64,000 nt of DNA, from assembly GCA_004153385.1 (NCBI GenBank), contig SDAL01000002.1, forward strand, positions 124,001 to 188,000, in the 5' to 3' direction. The translations under genes were made by a program, and so were the position numbers. Each line of letters starts with the position of its first letter. Position 1 is the stretch's first letter. Below, piece by piece: positions 54,637 to 63,192 of the stretch. The notes beneath the pieces were generated by a model. The model had not been told where the DNA came from, did not search any database, and was given only the letters and a program-made list of their open reading frames with translations. The stretch is from Paracoccaceae bacterium (GTDB lineage Bacteria; Pseudomonadota; Alphaproteobacteria; Rhodobacterales; Rhodobacteraceae).

Positions 54637-55275
54637 ATGCGCCGACTTTTCATCTGCCTAAGCTTGCTGCTGGGCTTGGCCGCATGCGGTGCCGAACCGC
54701 ATTGGGCCCCTGATGATGCTGTGCGTAAGGCACGGTTTGTATCCGGCGATTCGCCGTCGATCACGCTTTATACCGTTGTGCGCAAGGACACTGGCGCGGG
54801 CGGGCATTCGGGCCTGTTGATCGATGGGTCCGAGCGGGTGCTTTATGATCCCGCAGGCACCTGGTATCATCCTTTTGTGCCGGAACGGAACGATCTGCAT
54901 TTCGGCATGACCGAACAGATGCGCAAGTTCTATATTGATTACCACGCCCGTGAAGACTGGGACGTGATCGAGCAGAAAATCCCTGTCAGTATGGCCCAAG
55001 CCGAGCAGATCCGCCGCAATGCGGAGCAATACGGCGCGGCGCGTAAATCCTACTGTGCGAATGCGATCTCTACGATCTTGCAAGGTGTTCCGGGTTTCGA
55101 ATCCATCGGGCACACTTGGTTTCCCGTGAAACTTTCCGAACGGTTCGCAGAATTGCCCGGGGTCAGTTACCGCGTGTATCACGATAATGACCCGTCCAAT
55201 AACCACGGCGTCTTGATGGTGCAGCAAGATGCACCCGGAGCCGCGGAAATGCGTAAAGCGGCGCTGGACTACTAG
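54637..55275 (+). CDS. Lipoprotein, possible permuted NlpC/P60-like domain
   Basis: A 212 aa lipoprotein: signal helix then lipobox LAAC with the lipidated cysteine at residue 17. The body has a histidine in GGHSGLLIDG (H57), then YDPAGTWYHP, and later a cysteine in SYCANAIS (C140). A histidine-first, cysteine-later order is seen in circularly permuted papain-like (YiiX/YaeF type) enzymes, so it may be a thiol hydrolase of the envelope; this is inference. GAGAGGAG precedes the ATG. It ends at the terminator at 55301-55328. Confidence 0.82.
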   Translation: MRRLFICLSLLLGLAACGAEPHWAPDDAVRKARFVSGDSPSITLYTVVRKDTGAGGHSGLLIDGSERVLYDPAGTWYHPFVPERNDLHFGMTEQMRKFYIDYHAREDWDVIEQKIPVSMAQAEQIRRNAEQYGAARKSYCANAISTILQGVPGFESIGHTWFPVKLSERFAELPGVSYRVYHDNDPSNNHGVLMVQQDAPGAAEMRKAALDY

Positions 55276-55300
55276 TCCGCCGCACCGCCTGAGTGATGTG

Positions 55301-55328
55301 AAAAAGGGGGCCTTTGGGCCCCCTTTTT
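55301..55328. terminator. Bidirectional intrinsic terminator (lipoprotein / azlD)
   Basis: AAAAAGGGGGCC, a TTTG loop, and GGCCCCCTTTTT form a perfect 12-bp hairpin counting the A/T flanks. It lies between the convergent stops at 55275 and 55361. Confidence 0.92.
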
Positions 55329-55360
55329 ATGTGCATCCCGATGTTGGCGGCCAAATGCCC

Positions 55361-55693
55361 CTAAAACAGAACGAATAGCCCCACAAACAGCGTGGCAAAC
55401 CCTGCCACGATCGACAGCAGCACGTTGCGCGTCCACAGGCCCAGCCCGATTGTCACAAGGGCTGCGGCGATACGGGCAGGCTCTGGTGTGCCGCCCGTGG
55501 CCTCGGGCCACAAAACGAGCGGCGCCACCATGCCCGGCAAGACCGCCACAGGCGTATAACGCAGATAGCGCAAGGCCCATTCCGGCAGGGGGCGGCGTCC
55601 CACAAGGCCCAGAAACGAATAGCGCAGGAAGAACGTCCCCACGCCAAGCGCAAGAATGATGATCCAGATGTTGAGTGTGGAATAACCGGTCAT
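55361..55693 (-). CDS. azlD: AzlD family membrane protein (branched-chain amino acid export)
   Basis: A 110 aa, four-helix partner of AzlC. The TFFLRYSFLGLVGRRPLPEW and RYTPVAVLPGMVAP segments are typical. The ATG at 55693 overlaps the azlC stop by 4 bases, giving coupled translation. The family exports branched-chain amino acids or analogues. Confidence 0.92.
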   Translation of the reverse strand: MTGYSTLNIWIIILALGVGTFFLRYSFLGLVGRRPLPEWALRYLRYTPVAVLPGMVAPLVLWPEATGGTPEPARIAAALVTIGLGLWTRNVLLSIVAGFATLFVGLFVLF

Positions 55694-56421
55694 CTTGCGC
55701 GTCTCCGTGTTTGCCATTTCTCGACCTGCGCGCCGGTCACCATCGCGCATGAGGCGGCCACCAAAAGCCCGCTGCCCACCGGCAAAAAGGCCAGCAGCAA
55801 TGACACCGTGACAGAAACCAGCGCGGCGGCCACATGCGCGAATGTGCGCAATGCCGGCGCGATCATCGCCAGAAACGTGATCGGGATTGCGAAATCAAGG
55901 GCGAATTCGGGCGGAATAGTGCGTCCCAAAACCGCGCCTGCCACTGTCGAGATATACCAAAACGGTACCACTGCGAATGCGGCGCCCGCATAAACAGCCA
56001 GTTTGTGTGACAGGGTTTCCTGCGGATGGGTCTCGTAATCGGCCACCGATACGGCATAGACCTGATCCACCAGAAAATAGGCAATCAGCGCGTGTTGCCA
56101 TCGTGGCGCGCGGCCCAGATAGGGCGCAAGCGAGGCCGAATACATTGCCATCCGCAGGTTCACCGCAAGCGAGGTAATGATGACCATGATGGTGGAGGCC
56201 TGATCGGACATCAGCTGCAATGCCGTGAACTGGGAGGCCCCAGCGATCACAAGAAAGCTGAACCCCAGCACCTCCAGCATATTGAACCCTGCCTCTGTGG
56301 CAGTGGCCCCGAACAACAGCCCGAACGGCAGGATCACCAAAACAAACGGCAGCGATGCACGGCAACCGCGCAGGAAACTGGTTCGCAGTGGGGGAAGGGT
56401 ATCTTGTGTCATCTGTCTCAT
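55690..56421 (-). CDS. azlC: AzlC family branched-chain amino acid exporter
   Basis: A 243 aa inner membrane protein with the AzlC pattern: RASLPFVLVILPFGLLFGATATEAG region, FLVIAGASQFTALQLM, and NLRMAMYSASLAPYLG. It works with AzlD encoded next to it. It is divergent from mobA across 60 bases. Confidence 0.93.
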   Translation of the reverse strand: MRQMTQDTLPPLRTSFLRGCRASLPFVLVILPFGLLFGATATEAGFNMLEVLGFSFLVIAGASQFTALQLMSDQASTIMVIITSLAVNLRMAMYSASLAPYLGRAPRWQHALIAYFLVDQVYAVSVADYETHPQETLSHKLAVYAGAAFAVVPFWYISTVAGAVLGRTIPPEFALDFAIPITFLAMIAPALRTFAHVAAALVSVTVSLLLAFLPVGSGLLVAASCAMVTGAQVEKWQTRRRAR

Positions 56422-56481
56422 TCATTCACTGATATCGGGCAGGCCTCGGGGTGCAAGGCCACAATTGTATTGGAGTCAATT

Positions 56482-57117
56482 TTGCGGATTTTCGGGCTGA
56501 TATTGGCGGGTGGCTCCGGGGTGCGCATGGGCGGGGTGGTGAAGGCAGGTGTGACCTTGGCTGGATCTCCGCTGCTGGCACATGTGGCGGCGCGCCTCGG
56601 GCCGCAGGTCTCACAGCTGGCAGTGTCTTTCAACGGGGATCGTGCGGCTTTGGGAGCGGAATGGATGGCAGGCGATCATCCGGTTTTGCCTGACCGGCCT
56701 GAATATCGCGGCCATGGGCCGTTGGCCGGGGTGCAGGCGGGGCTGGATTGGGCGGTTGTGCAAGGTGCGGATGTACTGGTCACAGCGGCTGTGGATACGC
56801 CCTTCCTGCCTATGGAGCTGGTGACGCGGCTATCGCAGGCGCGGTTGGCTGCGGGGGGGGCTGCGGCTGTCGCCTGTTCTGGCGGGCGTAAGCATCCGAC
56901 ATTCGCGCTGTGGCAGGCAGATCAATCGACGCTTGATCGGGTCAGCGACGCCCTGATCGCGGGCGAGCGCCGTCTGGGCCGCGTGTTGGGGCAGGCGGCC
57001 TTGGTGGAGTTTACCGACGAGCCGGATCCGTTTTTCAACATCAACACACCCGCAGATCTGCATCTGGCCCAGCATAGGGCGGCAGAATCGGGGCCGATGC
57101 GGCATCACCCGCAATGA
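56482..57117 (+). CDS. mobA: Molybdenum cofactor guanylyltransferase
   Basis: A 211 aa nucleotidyltransferase joining GMP to molybdopterin to make MGD, used by DMSO reductase-type enzymes including formate dehydrogenases. The LILAGGSGVRMGG opening and the metal aspartate in AAVDTPFLPME are present; the usual DK after RMGG is VK here. The start is taken as TTG at 56482, with TGGAGT 7 bases upstream; no ATG exists near the conserved N-terminus. It overlaps the following GNAT gene by 4 bases. Confidence 0.88.
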   Translation: MRIFGLILAGGSGVRMGGVVKAGVTLAGSPLLAHVAARLGPQVSQLAVSFNGDRAALGAEWMAGDHPVLPDRPEYRGHGPLAGVQAGLDWAVVQGADVLVTAAVDTPFLPMELVTRLSQARLAAGGAAAVACSGGRKHPTFALWQADQSTLDRVSDALIAGERRLGRVLGQAALVEFTDEPDPFFNINTPADLHLAQHRAAESGPMRHHPQ

Positions 57118-57710
57118 GTTACAGGATAAAACGTTGCCTGCCCGAGCATTTGCGCACCGATGCCGCGCGCCTTTACTGGAGTGCGTTTGGCGCAAAACTT
57201 GGCCGTGTTCTGGCGCCAGAAGATCAGGCTTTGCATTTTATCGCGCGCGCCATTGATCCAAGCCACGTCTATTGTGCGATCTCGTCAGACGGGGAACTGC
57301 TGGGCGTGGCAGGCTTTCGCACGCCACATGGCACATTCGTCGGGTGCGAGCAGGCGCATCTGCGCGCCAGCTACGGGCGGCTTGGGGGGATGTGGCGCAT
57401 GGCGTGTCTGGCTGTGCTGGGCGGCGACCATGAACATCGCGCAATGATCGTAGACGGCATTTCGGTGCGTCCCGATATGCGGGGATCGGGCATCGGCGCC
57501 GCGCTGATCGAGGCTTTGTGCCACACCGCCCGCAGGCGCGGGTATGGCCAGCTGCGTTTGGACGTTGTGGCCGAAAACACCCGAGCACGCGCTTTATACG
57601 AGCGTATCGGGTTTGTTGTGACCCACCGGCGGTCAAGACGTCTGACGGCCATGCTCTTCCGGTTTCGTACTGTTTTGATCATGCGGCGCGATCTCGGGGA
57701 TCTTGGCTAA
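57114..57710 (+). CDS. GNAT family N-acetyltransferase
   Basis: A 198 aa acetyltransferase. The acetyl-CoA motif VRPDMRGSGIGAALIEAL and the downstream AENTRARALYERIGFVV are classical. The substrate is unknown; the MobA overlap (ATGA) indicates cotranscription but gives no obvious functional link. An alternative substrate class (small molecule or protein) cannot be chosen from sequence. Confidence 0.88.
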   Translation: MSYRIKRCLPEHLRTDAARLYWSAFGAKLGRVLAPEDQALHFIARAIDPSHVYCAISSDGELLGVAGFRTPHGTFVGCEQAHLRASYGRLGGMWRMACLAVLGGDHEHRAMIVDGISVRPDMRGSGIGAALIEALCHTARRRGYGQLRLDVVAENTRARALYERIGFVVTHRRSRRLTAMLFRFRTVLIMRRDLGDLG

Positions 57711-57829
57711 GGCCACCTGCCGTGGACCACAGCGGGACCACGGTTGATCAAGGACGCGCCCCGACACTCTTGCCCCTGCCCTTGAAAAGCCCGCAGGTTG
57801 GGAGGTCTGCCTGTCAGAAAGAGAGCCGC

Positions 57830-58828
57830 TTAGCCGAAGTTGCCAGCCACCTGCCCCAGCAGCATGAACGCCCGCGCGGTCCGTGTCTGGGCCAGATCTT
57901 CCAGATCCTGATCATTGGCGCTTTTTTCAAATCCGGCAAAGGTCCGGTCGAACTGGCGCAGGAAATGGTGGATCGCATCGCGGAAGATCGTGTCATCTTC
58001 CATGCGCTGTTGGGCAAGCTCCAATGCGGCCTCTTCCTGAATGCCACCCAGTTCGGCCAGATCGGCGCCGCGTTCGCCCGTGGCATACCGCCGCCATACG
58101 GCGGGTGGGGCAGGCTGCGGTGTCAGATCATCCATATACAGGCCGTCTTGCGACAGAAGGTTCAGCACATCTTGTGCCGACCGGATCAGCTTGGCCACGG
58201 TCGGATCGCGCAGCGCCTGACGCAGTGCCTGAAACCCCTCGCGGTCGTTGGCATCATCGGGGAAGTTCACCGCCTGAATGAAAACACTCAGCGAAAGCGG
58301 CTCTGTCTGGGCGCTGTCTTCGGGCGCTACAGCCGGTTGGGCAGGGGCGCCGGCGCGGCGCACCGCACCCGGATAAGGCGCGGACGCGGGGGGCGTCTGC
58401 GTCGGGCCATCCGCAGGCGCGGCGGCGCGCGGTGGATAGGAGGCGGCACCGGAAGGTGCGCCCGGTCCCTGCGGCGGGCCTTGCAACAGATCTGCGGACG
58501 CCCCGCCACCGTCGAGGGCGCGGCGCAACTGAACGGCCTCGGCGCGCAAGGCGCGTATTTGTCGCATGGTAAACGTGGCCACCCAGATCAGTGCGATCGG
58601 CAGGAACACCGCCACAAGCGCCATAAGTTGCATCAGCCCCATCTGGACGGACTGCACTTCTTCTGTGGCGTCCGGCGGTGTCGTGCCGGAAAACCACAAC
58701 GCGCCAGCGATCCCAAGCCAGACAATCGTCATCGCCAAAGCGACGCGCTCCGCACGGCCGATACCGGCGGGGGAGGCGCTTGCGTCCAAAGCAGTGTGAC
58801 GCAGCGGATCGGTTTGTTCGGCTGGCAT
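57830..58828 (-). CDS. Membrane protein with proline/alanine-rich linker
   Basis: A 332 aa protein: two N-terminal hydrophobic helices (about residues 28-47 and 66-90), a Pro/Ala/Gly-rich low-complexity linker (about 110-170), and a helical C-terminal domain without motifs I recognise (PDDANDREGFQALRQALRDP, AVFRDAIHHFLRQFDRTF-like). It follows greA by 20 bases on the same strand. Function unknown. Confidence 0.72.
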   Translation of the reverse strand: MPAEQTDPLRHTALDASASPAGIGRAERVALAMTIVWLGIAGALWFSGTTPPDATEEVQSVQMGLMQLMALVAVFLPIALIWVATFTMRQIRALRAEAVQLRRALDGGGASADLLQGPPQGPGAPSGAASYPPRAAAPADGPTQTPPASAPYPGAVRRAGAPAQPAVAPEDSAQTEPLSLSVFIQAVNFPDDANDREGFQALRQALRDPTVAKLIRSAQDVLNLLSQDGLYMDDLTPQPAPPAVWRRYATGERGADLAELGGIQEEAALELAQQRMEDDTIFRDAIHHFLRQFDRTFAGFEKSANDQDLEDLAQTRTARAFMLLGQVAGNFG

Positions 58829-58848
58829 GGGTTGGCCCTCGTTTCGGC

Positions 58849-59319
58849 TTAAATGTATTTGATCTCTAGGATCTCGTAGCTGCGCACACCGCCGGGGGTT
58901 CTCACCTCCACGCTATCGCCTTCGTCTTTGCCGATCAGCCCGCGCGCAAGCGGAGACTTCATGTTCAAAAGCCCCTTTTCGAGGTCGGCTTCTTGCTCGC
59001 CCACGATCTGATAGGTCTTTTTTTCGTCAGTGTCCTCGTCAACGATCGTAACCGTGGCAGAGAACTTAACAGATCCCGAGAGGGTTTTGGCGTCAATCAC
59101 CTGCGATCGGCCAAGAACGCTTTCGATCTCCTTGATGCGGCCTTCGACAAAACTCTGTTTTTCGCGCGCAGAGTGATATTCGGCGTTCTCCGACAGGTCA
59201 CCGTGCTCGCGCGCCTCCGAGATCGCTTTGATCACGGATGGACGCTCCACGCTCTTGAGTTTTTTCAGTTCTTCGTCGAGCAAATTATAGCCCGCGCGGG
59301 TCAGTGGTACTTTTTCCAT
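58849..59319 (-). CDS. greA: Transcription elongation factor GreA
   Basis: A 156 aa factor that restarts backtracked RNA polymerase by stimulating transcript cleavage. N-terminal coiled coil with the tip acidic residues in AREHGDLSENAEYHSAREKQ, and the C-terminal FKBP-like domain with SPLARGLIGKDEGDSVEV. The start is preceded by an AT-rich divergent region shared with the ETF-ubiquinone oxidoreductase gene. Confidence 0.96.
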   Translation of the reverse strand: MEKVPLTRAGYNLLDEELKKLKSVERPSVIKAISEAREHGDLSENAEYHSAREKQSFVEGRIKEIESVLGRSQVIDAKTLSGSVKFSATVTIVDEDTDEKKTYQIVGEQEADLEKGLLNMKSPLARGLIGKDEGDSVEVRTPGGVRSYEILEIKYI

Positions 59320-59606
59320 CAGGTAAGCCCTCGTTGCAATTTTCGTTTTTTCCTGGGGCGGGTCGCTGAAATGTAAATCGGGGATGACGGCGCACTGTCA
59401 AGGGCCGGACCGGCACGCTGGACGAAAAATCGCACCATGGGCGAAAACCGGCAAAGTTTTTTCACGGCAGAAAAGTTAAAGTTATAGACAAAAAAGTTAA
59501 CGCAATCAGAAAAAGCCTTGATTGCGTTGTTGGAATTGCTCCGCTACTCAAGTCTGCAAAATCCACAAAATGCAAGCCAGTCAAGGTCAGCCAGGGAGTT
59601 TTGTAT
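59320..59606. promoter_or_regulatory. Divergent regulatory region greA / ETF-QO with palindrome
   Basis: A 287-base spacer. It contains a perfect 10-bp inverted repeat, AACGCAATCA (59499-59508) and TGATTGCGTT (59519-59528), and a direct repeat of AAAAGTTAA at 59471-59479 and 59492-59500, starts 21 bases apart (two helical turns). Promoters for both genes should lie here. No small open frame looks coding. Confidence 0.5.
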
Positions 59607-61268
59607 ATGTCAGACATACAGCGCGAGTCGATGGACTATGATGTCGTGATCGTAGGGGCAGGGCCGTCCGGGCTCTCTGCTGCAATCCGCCTGAAGCAGA
59701 TCGATCCGGAGCTAGAGGTGGTCGTGCTGGAAAAAGGGTCCGAGGTGGGGGCGCATATCCTTTCGGGAGCAGTTCTTGATCCCATCGGACTTAACCGCCT
59801 TTTGCCCGACTGGAAAGAAAAGGGCGCCCCGCTGCATACGCCCGTGACGGAAGACGATTTCTTTTTGCTGACCGAAGAGAAGCATCAGAAAATTCCGAAC
59901 TGGCCTATGCCGAAGCTGATGTCGAATCACGGTAATTATATTGTGTCGATGGGCAACGTCTGCCGCTGGCTGGCAGAGCAGGCCGAAGAGATGGGTGTTG
60001 AGGTGTTCCCCGGCATGGCTGCCTCCGAGTTGGTATGGGACACTGACGAGACCGGCGTGGAGCGCGTGGCAGGTGTCGTGGCCGGTGAATTCGGCAAAAA
60101 CGCCGATGGCTCCGAAGGTCCGGCCTATGAGCCGGGTATGGAGCTGCGCGGCAAATATGTGATGCTGGGCGAGGGCGTGCGCGGATCGCTTTCCAAAATC
60201 GTGATGGACCGGTTCAACCTGTCCGAAGGCCATTGCCCGCAAAAATTCGGGCTGGGTATGAAAGAGATCTGGGAGATCGACCCCGCCAAGCACAAAGAAG
60301 GCAGCGTGACCCACACGATGGGCTGGCCGCTCGGATCGAACGCAGGGGGTGGGTCTTTCATCTACCACATTGAAAATAATCAGGTTTATATCGGATTTGT
60401 CGTTCACTTGAACTATGAAAATCCGTATGTTTTCCCCTATATGGAATTCCAGCGGTTCAAGCATCACCCGATGGTGGCGGACTTGCTGGAGGGTGGCAAA
60501 CGTGTGGCCTATGGTGCACGGGCCATTTCCGAGGGCGGAATCCAGTCCTTGCCGAAGCTGGTCTTTCCGGGCGGCGCGCTTTTGGGCTGTGCGGCGGGGA
60601 TGGTCAATGTTCCGCGCATCAAGGGCAACCATAATGCGATGCTATCGGGTATTGCGGCGGCCGAGGCCGCGGCCGAGGCGATCAAGGCAGGGCGCGCGGG
60701 CGACGAGCTGACCGGCTACGAGGCGCAGGTCCGTGAAGGTGATATCGGTCAGGATCTGCGGAAGGTACGCAACGTCAAACCGATCTGGGCGAAATGGGGT
60801 CTGACCGCATCCACCGTTCTGGGCGGTTTCGATATGTGGACCAATGCGTTGTTCAACCTGTCGGTTTTCGGGACGATGAAACATGGAAAATCCGATGCCG
60901 CCGCCACGGGCGAGGCCAAAAACTTCCAGCCGATCGACTACCCCAAACCCGACGGTAAACTCAGTTTTGATCGTCTGACCAATGTCAGCTTCTCGTTTAC
61001 CAATCACGAAGAATCCCAGCCCTGCCATTTGCGTTTGCGTGATGACACAGTGCCGATTGCGGTGAACTTGCCGAAATTTGCCGAACCTGCACAGCGGTAC
61101 TGCCCGGCGGGAGTGTATGAAGTGGTCGAAAAGAACGGCCAGCCGGAATTCGTGATAAACTTCCAGAACTGCGTCCACTGCAAAACATGCGACATCAAGG
61201 ACCCCAGCCAGAATATCGTGTGGACCACGCCGCAGGGCGGAGATGGGCCGAATTACCCCAATATGTAA
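59607..61268 (+). CDS. Electron transfer flavoprotein-ubiquinone oxidoreductase
   Basis: A 553 aa membrane-associated flavo-iron-sulfur protein that passes electrons from reduced ETF (fed by acyl-CoA and sarcosine-type dehydrogenases) to ubiquinone. N-terminal FAD motif VIVGAGPSGLSAAIRL, the HILSGAVLDP segment, and C-terminal 4Fe-4S site in CVHCKTCDIKDP plus the YCPAGVYEV cysteine. The ATG at 59607 is 8 bases after GGGAG. It pairs functionally with dehydrogenases such as the one at 51189. A terminator follows at 61305-61343. Confidence 0.96.
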   Translation: MSDIQRESMDYDVVIVGAGPSGLSAAIRLKQIDPELEVVVLEKGSEVGAHILSGAVLDPIGLNRLLPDWKEKGAPLHTPVTEDDFFLLTEEKHQKIPNWPMPKLMSNHGNYIVSMGNVCRWLAEQAEEMGVEVFPGMAASELVWDTDETGVERVAGVVAGEFGKNADGSEGPAYEPGMELRGKYVMLGEGVRGSLSKIVMDRFNLSEGHCPQKFGLGMKEIWEIDPAKHKEGSVTHTMGWPLGSNAGGGSFIYHIENNQVYIGFVVHLNYENPYVFPYMEFQRFKHHPMVADLLEGGKRVAYGARAISEGGIQSLPKLVFPGGALLGCAAGMVNVPRIKGNHNAMLSGIAAAEAAAEAIKAGRAGDELTGYEAQVREGDIGQDLRKVRNVKPIWAKWGLTASTVLGGFDMWTNALFNLSVFGTMKHGKSDAAATGEAKNFQPIDYPKPDGKLSFDRLTNVSFSFTNHEESQPCHLRLRDDTVPIAVNLPKFAEPAQRYCPAGVYEVVEKNGQPEFVINFQNCVHCKTCDIKDPSQNIVWTTPQGGDGPNYPNM

Positions 61269-61304
61269 GCGACGTACCGGTTTGGTTATCCGATCCACAA
61301 TCAG

Positions 61305-61343
61305 CGGGCTGCACCGGCATTTTGTGTTGGTGCAGCCCGTTTC
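61305..61343 (+). terminator. Intrinsic terminator after ETF-QO
   Basis: A perfect 11-bp inverted repeat, CGGGCTGCACC (61305-61315) and GGTGCAGCCCG (61329-61339), with a 13-base loop and a short T-run, 37 bases after the stop. Confidence 0.8.
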
Positions 61344-61488
61344 GCATTCGGGCCCAGTGTAACCGGCGCGTATTACGTCACTTCCACGTGTTTTGGTCCG
61401 TCTTGGGAGGGGCCAGACAAAGGCGTTGCATTGCTTTGCGCGCAGGGCACAGCTAGGGTCGGCACGACTTGAGAAAAAGGACGTGTTC

Positions 61489-63192
61489 ATGCCGCATCGA
61501 CTGACGCCCCTCCGCGCAGTGGCGCTTTCTATCAGCTTGCTGGCCGGATATCCGGTTATGGCAGAGCCTGCCGGTGCCTATCTCGCCGCCCGGGCGGCCA
61601 CCCAAGACGATAACTTCCAGGCGGCAATCACCTATTACGACCGGCTTTTGGATGAGGGGCTGGCCGATATGGGCATCGCCGATTCAGCGCTGACCGCTCA
61701 TATTGCTTTGGGTGATTATGACGGCGCTGTTGCGATTGCCAAAACGCTGGCCGCACAACCCGATGCCGCCCAAGGCGTGGCGCTTACGCTGCTGGCCCAA
61801 GCCGCGCGTGACGGCGATTACGCCAAGGGCCTGCAACTGCTGGATGAAAGCAAATCCGTGGGCCCGTTGTTTGCCGGGCTTTACCGCGCATGGGCGTTGG
61901 TGGGCGAGGGCAATATGTCTGATGCCGTGAGCGAATTCGACAAGGTCGGCAAATTGCAGGGCCTTGATGGGTTCGCCATGTATCACAAGGCCTTGGCGCT
62001 GGCGCAGGTGGGCGATTACGAGGGCGCGGAAAAAATTCTTTCGGGTGCGAGCAAGGATATAATCCACAACACGCGCCGCGGGGTGATGACCCATATTCAG
62101 GTGCTGTCACATCTCGAGCGCGATGGCGACGCGATAGCCTTGCTCGATGATACATTCGACGGTGATCTGGACCCTGAACTGGAAGCCGTGCGCGCCAAGC
62201 TGGAGGCAGGCGAGGTTTTGACCTTCGATATGGCGCGCGATGCCCGCGAGGGGATTGCGGAGCTGTACTTCTCGATCGGGGCGGCCCTCACAGGGGATGT
62301 GCCGCAAACGGTGCCGCTGGTGCATGCGCGACTGGCGCAATGGCTCAACCCCGCGCACGCGGATGCGATTTTGCTTACCGCGTCGATGCTGGACCAACAG
62401 GGCCAGTATGACCTTGCCATCCAAGCATATGACGAGATCCCCGAGGATAATGCCATCTTCTTTGCAGCCCAGATGGGGCGGGCAGATGCGCTTGTCAAAG
62501 CCGATCGCGCGCAAGAGGCCACAGATGTGCTGAATGCGCTGGTTCAGGCAGACCCCGATCTGCCGGGTGTTTGGCTGGCTTTGGGCGATGTGGAGCGCCG
62601 CCAGCAGCATTTCGACAAAGCAGCACAGGCCTATGCCAAGGCGCTGGACCGGATCACGGACCCGGATCCTTCGGACTGGTTCGTGTTTTATGCAGCCGGC
62701 ATTGCGGATGAACGCTCCGGCAATTGGGAGCGCGCCGAGAGCGAGCTGAAAAAGGCGCTGGAATTGAACCCCGGCCAGCCGTCGGTGCTCAATTATCTTG
62801 GCTATTCTTACGTGCAAAAAGGCGAAAACCTTGAGGCCGCGCTAGAGATGATCAAAGAGGCGGTCGAGGCGGAACCTGACAGCGGCTATATCGTCGATTC
62901 ATTGGGCTGGGCGTTGTTCCAGCTGGGCCGCTACGACGAAGCTGTGGTGCAGATGGAACGTGCGATCGAGCTGGAATCGGTCGATCCGCTGGTCAACAAT
63001 CACTTGGGCGATGCCTATTGGGCCGTGGGCCGCAAGCGCGAGGCGCTGTTCCAATGGCAACGCGCGATCAGCTTCGGTCCGGGCGATGATGTCGATATGG
63101 AGCGCGTGCAGCGCAAAATCGACATCGGGCTTGACGCTGTGCGTGCCGAAGAAGGGGCTGTGCCGCTTTCAGAAGTTGGCCAGCCGCGATGA
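61489..63192 (+). CDS. Exported tetratricopeptide repeat protein
   Basis: A 567 aa protein with an N-terminal signal peptide (cut near VMAEPAG) and TPR-type helical repeats throughout, clearest in the second half (YDLAIQAYDEIPEDN, PGVWLALGDVERRQQHFDKAAQAYAKAL, QPSVLNYLGYSYVQKGENLEAAL, LVNNHLGDAYWAVGRKREA). It is probably a periplasmic or outer membrane-facing scaffold. The ATG at 61489 has AAGGA 7 bases upstream. Its stop overlaps ispE by 4 bases. Confidence 0.85.
   Translation: MPHRLTPLRAVALSISLLAGYPVMAEPAGAYLAARAATQDDNFQAAITYYDRLLDEGLADMGIADSALTAHIALGDYDGAVAIAKTLAAQPDAAQGVALTLLAQAARDGDYAKGLQLLDESKSVGPLFAGLYRAWALVGEGNMSDAVSEFDKVGKLQGLDGFAMYHKALALAQVGDYEGAEKILSGASKDIIHNTRRGVMTHIQVLSHLERDGDAIALLDDTFDGDLDPELEAVRAKLEAGEVLTFDMARDAREGIAELYFSIGAALTGDVPQTVPLVHARLAQWLNPAHADAILLTASMLDQQGQYDLAIQAYDEIPEDNAIFFAAQMGRADALVKADRAQEATDVLNALVQADPDLPGVWLALGDVERRQQHFDKAAQAYAKALDRITDPDPSDWFVFYAAGIADERSGNWERAESELKKALELNPGQPSVLNYLGYSYVQKGENLEAALEMIKEAVEAEPDSGYIVDSLGWALFQLGRYDEAVVQMERAIELESVDPLVNNHLGDAYWAVGRKREALFQWQRAISFGPGDDVDMERVQRKIDIGLDAVRAEEGAVPLSEVGQPR

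Noticed and set aside
59476-59500. TTAA pairs as a CtrA binding site
   Set aside because: Spacing between the TTAA elements is 17 bases, not the 7 of the CtrA full site.
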